Under the pieces are notes generated by a model. It ran no database searches. It was not told the DNA's origin and saw only the letters and a list, made by a program, of their open reading frames with translations. The position numbers were made by a program, and so were the translations under genes. Positions 58,884 to 64,000 of a stretch of DNA of 64,000 nt are shown here, one piece after another. Origin of the DNA: JBAVVD01 sp049697115 (GTDB lineage: Bacteria > Acidobacteriota > Aminicenantia > Aminicenantales > UBA4085); the NCBI GenBank assembly GCA_049697115.1, contig JBAVVD010000021.1, forward strand, positions 124,001 to 188,000, given 5' to 3'. Position 1 is the stretch's first letter, and the number at the start of each line of letters is the position of its first letter.

Positions 58884-59422
58884 TGGGGAAAAAAGCACGG
58901 GCCCGCCGGGTGAAGATGATTATCATGGACGTCGACGGCACTCTCACCGACGGGACATTACTCGTCATGCCTGACGGTGAGGAAATCAAGTCCTACAATG
59001 TGAAAGACGGAATGGGCGTGCTGCTGGCCCAGCTGGCGGGTCTTAAAGTGGGAATCATCACCGGCAAGACTTCAGCGGCGCTGGAAAAGAGAGCGAACAG
59101 ACTGAAAATTTATGACCTCTATCAAGGCGTCTTGGATAAGAAGAGAGTCCTAGATGACATATTGAACAAAAATAATCTTGCCGCCGAGGAGATTGCTTAT
59201 ATCGGTGACGATCTTGGAGACCTCGAGGTTATCCAATCCGCGGGATTCGCCGCCGCCGTGGCCGATGCCCATCCGGCGGTCAAGAGGAATTCTCATTTTA
59301 TCTGCAAAAACAGCGGCGGGAGGGGGGCTGTCCGCGAATTTATTGAATTCATTATTAAGGCCCAGGACAAGTGGGGATTGATCGAATCTAGAATTAAAGA
59401 CTTATTCGATAGGAAAAAATAG
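58883..59422 (+). CDS. kdsC: Kdo-8-phosphate phosphatase
   Basis: 179 aa from ATG 58883 with GGAG eight bases upstream. HAD fold of the C0/KdsC type: MIIMDVDGTLTDGTLLV (nucleophile Asp), AGLKVGIITGKTSAALEKRA, AYIGDDLGDLEVIQSAGFAA and HFICKNSGGRGAVREFIEFI near the end. Completes Kdo synthesis: kdsD, kdsA, kdsC and kdsB form one operon. Confidence 0.94.
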   Translation: MGKKARARRVKMIIMDVDGTLTDGTLLVMPDGEEIKSYNVKDGMGVLLAQLAGLKVGIITGKTSAALEKRANRLKIYDLYQGVLDKKRVLDDILNKNNLAAEEIAYIGDDLGDLEVIQSAGFAAAVADAHPAVKRNSHFICKNSGGRGAVREFIEFIIKAQDKWGLIESRIKDLFDRKK

Positions 59423-59447
59423 AAAATTTATATTTATGGAGGGTGGC

Positions 59448-60818
59448 ATGGATATCCATCCGGAAATCTTCAGAGAATATGACATACGGGGGATTGTCGG
59501 AAAAGACCTTGACGAGCCTGTCGTTGAGATTCTCGGCAAGGGAATCGGCACGTACTTCCGTGAGCACGGGAAAAAAGAAGTCGCCCTTGCAAGAGACTGC
59601 CGGCTCAGCTCCCCCTCCTACGCCCACGCCCTGACTCAAGGCCTTCTCTCCACGGGATGCCGCGTCATAGACTTGGGCACAATCCCAACACCCCTCCTCT
59701 ACTTCATGATTTACTTCAAGAAGAAAGAGACGGGAGTCATGATCACAGGCTCCCACAATCCGCCCGAATACAACGGCTTTAAGGTCATGCTGGGGGAGGC
59801 GACTCTTTACGGCCCGGCCATCCAGGAAATCCATGCAATAATCAAGGACAACAGATTCATCCAGGAGCAAACCGGCGAAATGTCTTCTTATGATATCCTT
59901 CCCGAATATCACAGTTTTCTCGTGGAAAACATAAAACTGGAAAGGCCCCTCAAAGCGGTCGTAGACGCGGGAAACGGAACAGCGGGCGTCGTCGCGGTTC
60001 CTATTTTCAAAGACCTGGGCTGCGAGGTCATCGAACTTTTCTGCGACATGGACGGACGCTTCCCCAATCACCATCCGGACCCCACGCTTCCGGATGCCAT
60101 GCAGGATTTGATCAAGAAAGTCCGGGAGAGCAGGGCGGACCTGGGCATCGGCTATGACGGCGACGGGGACCGGATCGGCGTCGTGGACGATGCGGGCCGC
60201 ATCATCTGGGGCGATCAGCTCATGATTCTCTTCGCCCGTGACATCATCCCTAAAAATCCTGGAGCTGCAGTGATCTCAGAGGTCAAGGCCACAAAGCTTC
60301 TCTACGATGAGATAGAGAAATTGGGCGGACGGCCGATCATGTGGAAAGCCGGCCACTCGCTGATCAAGAAAAAAATCAAAGAGGAAAAAGCGCTCCTTGC
60401 CGGCGAAATGAGCGGGCATATTTTCTTTGCCGACCGGTTTTTCGGATTTGATGACGCCATTTATTCCTCCGCCCGTCTCCTCGAGCTTATGTCCCGTTCG
60501 GATACAAAGCTCTCACAAATGCTGGCCGACCTCCCTGAGACATTCACAACGCCGGAGATCCGGATCTACGCTTCGGAGGAGGTCAAATTCAGAATTGTGG
60601 ATGAAGTTAAAAAAGAGCTGGCGCAGAAATATCCTGTGATTGATATTGACGGCGTGCGCGCCCTGTTTCCCAAAGGCTGGGGATTGGTCAGGGCTTCCAA
60701 CACACAGGCCGTTTTAGTCCTTCGGTTTGAGGGCGAGACAAAAAAAGACCTGGAGGTGATACAAAAAGAAGTTAAGGGAGCTGTGGAACTAGCCATCAAG
60801 AGACTGGAGAAGTCCTGA
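59448..60818 (+). CDS. Phosphomannomutase/phosphoglucomutase
   Basis: 456 aa. GGAGG five bases before ATG 59448 favours this start over 59436. Alpha-D-phosphohexomutase family: IFREYDIRGIVGKDLDEPVV, TGSHNPPEYNGFKVM with the phosphoserine, GIGYDGDGDRIGVVDDAGRI metal loop, GEMSGHIFFADRFFGFDDAI sugar loop and RASNTQAVLVLRFEGET phosphate loop. It converts mannose 6-phosphate (or glucose 6-phosphate) to the 1-phosphate, feeding the adjacent ManC-type enzyme. 25 bp from kdsC. Confidence 0.93.
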   Translation: MDIHPEIFREYDIRGIVGKDLDEPVVEILGKGIGTYFREHGKKEVALARDCRLSSPSYAHALTQGLLSTGCRVIDLGTIPTPLLYFMIYFKKKETGVMITGSHNPPEYNGFKVMLGEATLYGPAIQEIHAIIKDNRFIQEQTGEMSSYDILPEYHSFLVENIKLERPLKAVVDAGNGTAGVVAVPIFKDLGCEVIELFCDMDGRFPNHHPDPTLPDAMQDLIKKVRESRADLGIGYDGDGDRIGVVDDAGRIIWGDQLMILFARDIIPKNPGAAVISEVKATKLLYDEIEKLGGRPIMWKAGHSLIKKKIKEEKALLAGEMSGHIFFADRFFGFDDAIYSSARLLELMSRSDTKLSQMLADLPETFTTPEIRIYASEEVKFRIVDEVKKELAQKYPVIDIDGVRALFPKGWGLVRASNTQAVLVLRFEGETKKDLEVIQKEVKGAVELAIKRLEKS

Positions 60819-60926
60819 GAAAGCCCCGGAAATCAGTTGAGAGAATCTTAAAGGAAATCTCAAACTAAAATGATTGAGAGACGAAAGAAAGGGAGTCAGA
60901 CAGGACGGAGTCGAAGGAAGCCTGGA

Positions 60927-62012
60927 ATGGACATTCGCGCCGTGATTATGGCCGGCGGTGCAGGCACCCGGTTCTGGCCGCTGAGCCGGAAAAAGAGGCC
61001 CAAGCAGTTTTTGCCCATTATCAGCCGGAAGACAATGATTGAGGAGACAGTGGAGAGGCTTCTGCCGCTCATTCCCTTTCGGAATATCTTAACCATTGCC
61101 GGCCGCAGTCAGACTCAGCTCATCAAGAAAGCTGTTCCAAGGATTCCGGAGAAAAACCTTCTGGTCGAGCCGCAGGGAAAAAACACTGCCCCTTCCCTTA
61201 TTCTGGCCACGGCCTCCATTTACATTCAGAATCCTCAAGCCGTCATCATTGCCCTGCCGTCGGACCATCTGATTAAAGACAATGTGCAATTTTTAAAGAA
61301 GCTTGAAGCCGCTGCGTATGCCGCCGACCGGGGAGAAAATCTTGTCACTTTCGGCATTCCTGCAGCCTACCCTGCCACAGGCTACGGATATATCCATTAT
61401 TCACGGAAAAATCCTTTTGAGGTGTCCGGAGAAGCCTTTTTTTCTGTCCTTGGCTTTAAGGAAAAGCCCGCCTACGAACAGGCCAGATTGTTCTTGGAAG
61501 AGGGCAATTATTTCTGGAACTCGGGGATGTTTCTCTGGCGGGCGGACGTTTTTGCCCGGAAAATCAGGGATTATGCGCCTTCATTCTTTCCCTTCTGGGA
61601 GAGAATGGTGGATGCCCTGAGAAGGAAAGACAAATCCCCGGCAGGAGCCATTGCTTCCATTTTTCATGAAATGCCCTCGATCTCCATTGACTATGCCCTG
61701 ATGGAGAAGGCCAGAGGAGTTCTTGTCGGCGAAGGGAGTTTCGGCTGGTCCGATGTCGGCTCCTGGTCTTCGCTGGTCGAGATATGGGAGAAGGATACTT
61801 GCGGAAACGCGTTCAAGGGAGAAGGAGTAATCCTCGACTCTCAAAATTGTATTTATTATAATCCGGGAAAGCTCACCGCCCTTGTCGGTGTTAAGGACAT
61901 TGTCGTCATCAACACCAGAGACGCACTCCTCATCTGCCACAAAGGCCAGGACCAGAAAGTCAAAGATGTCATCGAAATCCTCAAGAAAAAAGGGAATAAA
62001 AAATATCTTTAG
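60927..62012 (+). CDS. manC: Mannose-1-phosphate guanylyltransferase
   Basis: 361 aa from MDIRAVIMAGGAGTRFWPLS; ATG 60927 has GGAAG seven bases before, better than the ATG at 60870. GMP-mannose pyrophosphorylase: nucleotide loop MAGGAGTRFWPLSRKKRPKQ, FLPIISRKTMIEETVERL, LVEPQGKNTAPSLILATAS, DHLIKD and VGSWSSLVEIWEKD. No C-terminal phosphomannose isomerase domain. With the upstream mutase it produces GDP-mannose for glycans or O-antigen. Confidence 0.92.
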   Translation: MDIRAVIMAGGAGTRFWPLSRKKRPKQFLPIISRKTMIEETVERLLPLIPFRNILTIAGRSQTQLIKKAVPRIPEKNLLVEPQGKNTAPSLILATASIYIQNPQAVIIALPSDHLIKDNVQFLKKLEAAAYAADRGENLVTFGIPAAYPATGYGYIHYSRKNPFEVSGEAFFSVLGFKEKPAYEQARLFLEEGNYFWNSGMFLWRADVFARKIRDYAPSFFPFWERMVDALRRKDKSPAGAIASIFHEMPSISIDYALMEKARGVLVGEGSFGWSDVGSWSSLVEIWEKDTCGNAFKGEGVILDSQNCIYYNPGKLTALVGVKDIVVINTRDALLICHKGQDQKVKDVIEILKKKGNKKYL

Positions 62013-62118
62013 ATGTCAATCCTATAAAATATTTTGCCATTCTCCTCATTTGCAAATCGTCGCTGAGAAGGGGATGCGTTTAACAGAAACTGGAATAATA
62101 TTAAGAAAAGGATAAGAA

Positions 62119-63591
62119 ATGGAAGTCAAGGAAAAAAAGGAACTGGAAGTTGTCGTCGATAAAAGGCATATTGTGTCCATCGGCGAACGTCTTTATACGG
62201 AGAGCGTAGAGCTCCTTCGGGAGTTAATCAACAACGGCTACGATGCGGATGCGACCGAGATTCATGTCGAAATCGCTGCGGATAAAATTGTTGTCAGAGA
62301 TAATGGCTTGGGAATGGACCTCGAGGGGTTGAAGCAGTATTTCGTCATCGGCTCTGACGAAAAGATTGTCCACTCCCTTTCTTCCAAGTTCAGAAGGGAG
62401 AGAATCGGACAGTTCGGCATCGGGAAGTTCGCCTCACTTGCGGCTGCCTCCCGCTTTGAAGTCATGACCCAGCATGGAGATTTTGCCGCCCGGGTTGTTT
62501 TCGACAAGAAAGACTGGGAGAAGTCAAAAGACAGATGGCATCTGCCGCTGGATATTCTCGTTCCTGATCCTGCCCGAGGAGATGGAACGACTGTCATTCT
62601 TTCAGAAATCTCAAAGCCTTTTGACCTTGAAGACGCCGAAGAAAAAATCAGAGAAGGCGTTCCTCTAAGGTCTCCGGATTTCGCTGTTTTTCTCAATAAT
62701 CGCCGCATTTTTCCACGAAGCTATGAAGGCCAGAAAATACCTGTGCTGGAGGGCTGCGCGTTCGGCCCAGTCTCTGGAGAGATTGTCCTGGTTCCCAGCT
62801 CTATGGCATCGGTTAAAGACCTGGGAATTGATGTTAAGGTGAAAGGGGCGACGGTCAAAAAAGAGCTTTTCGGCATGGAGACCTGGGGAAAAGCTGTGGC
62901 CAGGATTAAAGGTGAAATCAATGCTAATTTCATGCCCATCACGTCGGACCGCTCCAATTTTGTCACTGACTCGGCTGAATATCAGGAGTTTCTCAAGGTC
63001 ATGGAGAAAGTCATCGGGATTATCAAGAGAAAGCTTGGAAAGGAAGCCGACCAGAGAGAGGACAGGCGAGCTGGCCGGGCGGTCAGGGAGGCCCTTCAGC
63101 GAGTGCACAAAGCTCTGGCCTTAAACCCGGAATTTTCTCCCTTTGGACCGATTCCCTATGGAGAGGGAGGAGGGATTGGAGGCAGTGCTGTGGCCGGGGA
63201 TAAGAAAAAGAAAATCGAGGTGGAAGTAAAGCCCCCGGCGGAAGAGCTTAAATCCGGAGAGAAGCCGAAAGCAAAAAAAAAGCGCCATCCTTTAGTCAAG
63301 AAAGTCACCCCCAATGCCATTGTGCGGAGAATGCGTATGGGTGAGCACAGCGTGTCCGTCTGTCTGGACTTCTTCGGCGAAGCAGGTCCAGAATGTTTTT
63401 CTGAAGGAAATGTCGTTTACGTCAACCGTGACCATCCCCTCTTCAAGCGAGAGTCGCGAAAATCCGCCACCTACACGATGTATATCGCCCGGCTCTTAAC
63501 CCAGGAGATTTCCCTGATGAAGGAGACGAAAAGTCCCCGCCTTGCCTTCAACCGACAGAGCAAGCTGCTCAAAGACGCTTTCACGGAGTAA
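62119..63591 (+). CDS. Orphan GHKL-type (Hsp90/MORC-like) ATPase
   Basis: 490 aa. Hsp90-like ATP fold: N-box RELINNGYDADATEIHVEI (E35, N38-N39, D42), G1 VRDNGLGMDLEGLK (D61-N62-G63), G2 RIGQFGIGKFASLAAASRFE, and G3 DGTTVILSEIS. A second part (about 200-320) follows with GEINANFMPITSDRSNFVTD, as in MutL/MORC-like or Hsp90-like proteins. The C-terminal half is charged and Gly-rich (about 350-400), then SVCLDFFGEAGPECF. It lacks a clear Hsp90 C-domain or MutL endonuclease. Role unknown; MORC-like GHKL ATPases of prokaryotes often belong to conflict systems, but no nuclease is adjacent. Confidence 0.75.
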   Translation: MEVKEKKELEVVVDKRHIVSIGERLYTESVELLRELINNGYDADATEIHVEIAADKIVVRDNGLGMDLEGLKQYFVIGSDEKIVHSLSSKFRRERIGQFGIGKFASLAAASRFEVMTQHGDFAARVVFDKKDWEKSKDRWHLPLDILVPDPARGDGTTVILSEISKPFDLEDAEEKIREGVPLRSPDFAVFLNNRRIFPRSYEGQKIPVLEGCAFGPVSGEIVLVPSSMASVKDLGIDVKVKGATVKKELFGMETWGKAVARIKGEINANFMPITSDRSNFVTDSAEYQEFLKVMEKVIGIIKRKLGKEADQREDRRAGRAVREALQRVHKALALNPEFSPFGPIPYGEGGGIGGSAVAGDKKKKIEVEVKPPAEELKSGEKPKAKKKRHPLVKKVTPNAIVRRMRMGEHSVSVCLDFFGEAGPECFSEGNVVYVNRDHPLFKRESRKSATYTMYIARLLTQEISLMKETKSPRLAFNRQSKLLKDAFTE

Positions 63592-63601
63592 AAATGAAAA
63601 G

Positions 63602-63812
63602 TCCAGATTAGGAGTAGGGTCCTGTCACGGTTCCTCCCTGTCTGTCCTTACTCCGCCAAGCTTTTCCTCTGGGCTCGGTCTGGGCTCGGGATGATGTGAT
63701 GAGAAATCCGAATCATTCATCCCGATCTTCTCTTCCGTTGCGGGCGGGGAGCCCCTCCGGCCGTGTCCCCCTTACTCGATGATCGCTCCATCACAGAAAT
63801 AGAAATGCTACC
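63602..63812 (-). repeat. Interspersed GC-rich element, copy C
   Basis: Read on the minus strand it starts GGTAGCATTTCTATTTCTG (63812 downward), TGATGGAGCGATCATCGAG, then GACACGGCCGGAGGGGC, CGCCCGCAACGGAAGAG, a 70-bp insert not shared with copies A/B, GTAAGGACAGACAGGG and CCGTGACAGGACCC (about 63629-63616), ending near AATCTGG. It occupies the gap after the GHKL gene and lies just before the promoter of the last gene. The end near 63602 has no clear inverted arm. Confidence 0.82.
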
Positions 63813-63817
63813 TGGAT

Positions 63818-63844
63818 TTGTTTTAAGGGCGCAAGGCATATGAT
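63818..63844 (+). promoter_or_regulatory. Weak sigma70-like promoter for the last gene
   Basis: TTGTTT (63818-63823) and TATGAT (63839-63844) with a 15-bp spacer, 24 bp before the ATG. A 16-bp spacing is obtained with TTTGTT. The -35 box is five bases from copy C. Confidence 0.35.
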
Positions 63845-63868
63845 AGAAGAAAACAAAAGGAGATTGTC

Positions 63869-64000
63869 ATGACCCATTTAAAACTTTTTGCCCTTGGATT
63901 GCTTGCTGTATTCATGGCTTTCGCAGCCATTCATACGCCAAATCTTCTCAGTGCACCTGATAACCAAGGTGCGGGGGAAATCAGGGTCACGATTCTCTAC
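63869..64000 (+). CDS. Exported protein, N-terminal fragment (cut by window end)
   Basis: ATG 63869 preceded by AAAAGGAG at six bases. The 44 visible residues are a signal peptide (MTHLKLFALGLLAVFMAFAA) and IHTPNLLSAPDNQGAGEIRV with TILY at the edge. EIRVTILY resembles the start of MBL-fold hydrolases of the dihydropterin-type family, but far too little is seen to name it. The frame runs off the window. Confidence 0.55.
   Translation, partial: MTHLKLFALGLLAVFMAFAAIHTPNLLSAPDNQGAGEIRVTILY

Noticed and set aside
1..64000. CRISPR array, rRNA operon, prophage or transposase genes
   Set aside because: No regularly spaced direct repeats, no rRNA sequence, no phage structural genes and no transposase frame were found in the window.

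Overview
The window is a gene-dense chromosomal segment of a diderm (outer-membrane) bacterium. It carries Kdo synthesis (kdsB, kdsA, kdsD, kdsC), a WaaF-type heptosyltransferase, a GmhB-type phosphatase, a LolB-like lipoprotein, a TolC-type channel and a large outer-membrane barrel protein. Core genes look vertically inherited. Gene content (Rnf complex, CarD, bactofilin, M14 peptidase, PD40 propellers, MEMO-AMMECR1 fusion) fits an Acidobacteriota/Aminicenantota-like lineage, but that placement is inference; a marker-gene tree would decide it.

Layout. 0-3 kb: end of an rnf operon, with rseC, a NusG-II protein and apbE. 3-5.7 kb: dnaN and dnaA on the minus strand, with DnaA boxes upstream of dnaA. 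5.7-9.7 kb: minus-strand envelope operon (protease-propeller-barrel protein, lipoprotein, TPR lipoprotein). 9.9-17.2 kb: folD, rpmB, relA/spoT, LPS-heptose genes, FmdB, MEMO-AMMECR1. 17.6-28.4 kb: plus-strand housekeeping run (two small membrane proteins, lolB-like, ispE, tRNA-Gln, prs, rplY, pth, rpsF-rpsR-rplI, dnaB, radA, PIN-TRAM, ispD, ispF). 28.7-33 kb: a small secreted peptide, M14 carboxypeptidase, xdhC and mobA-like. 33.2-40.1 kb: sigma / anti-sigma / Spy-like / MacA-MacB-TolC export operon ending in an RND-pump remnant. 40.1-46 kb: SGNH lipoprotein, Hfq-like, pdxA, smpB, CorC-type protein, carD, Fis-like regulator, membrane protein. 46.4-55 kb: rpmH-rnpA-yidD-yidC-jag-mnmE-mnmG-parA-parB-bactofilin with a consensus parS. 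54.8-62 kb: kdsB-pyrG-kdsA-kdsD-kdsC, phosphomannomutase/phosphoglucomutase and mannose-1-phosphate guanylyltransferase. 62.1-63.6 kb: an orphan GHKL ATPase.

The most unusual feature is a family of about 200-bp GC-rich interspersed elements (at least seven copies: 15.5, 17.3, 29.3, 40.8, 44.8, 46.2 and 63.6 kb). They share a core (5' block GGTGGCACGGCG, 3' block GTGAGGACGGACGGGG then GACAGGACCC). The core sits between terminal inverted repeats that differ between sub-families, and two copies are bounded by perfect 9- or 10-bp direct repeats that look like target-site duplications. Every copy lies within about 20 bp upstream of the -35 box of a recognisable or plausible sigma70-type promoter. 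No transposase is present in the window, so the elements look like non-autonomous mobile units carrying a conserved, possibly transcribed or protein-binding, core.
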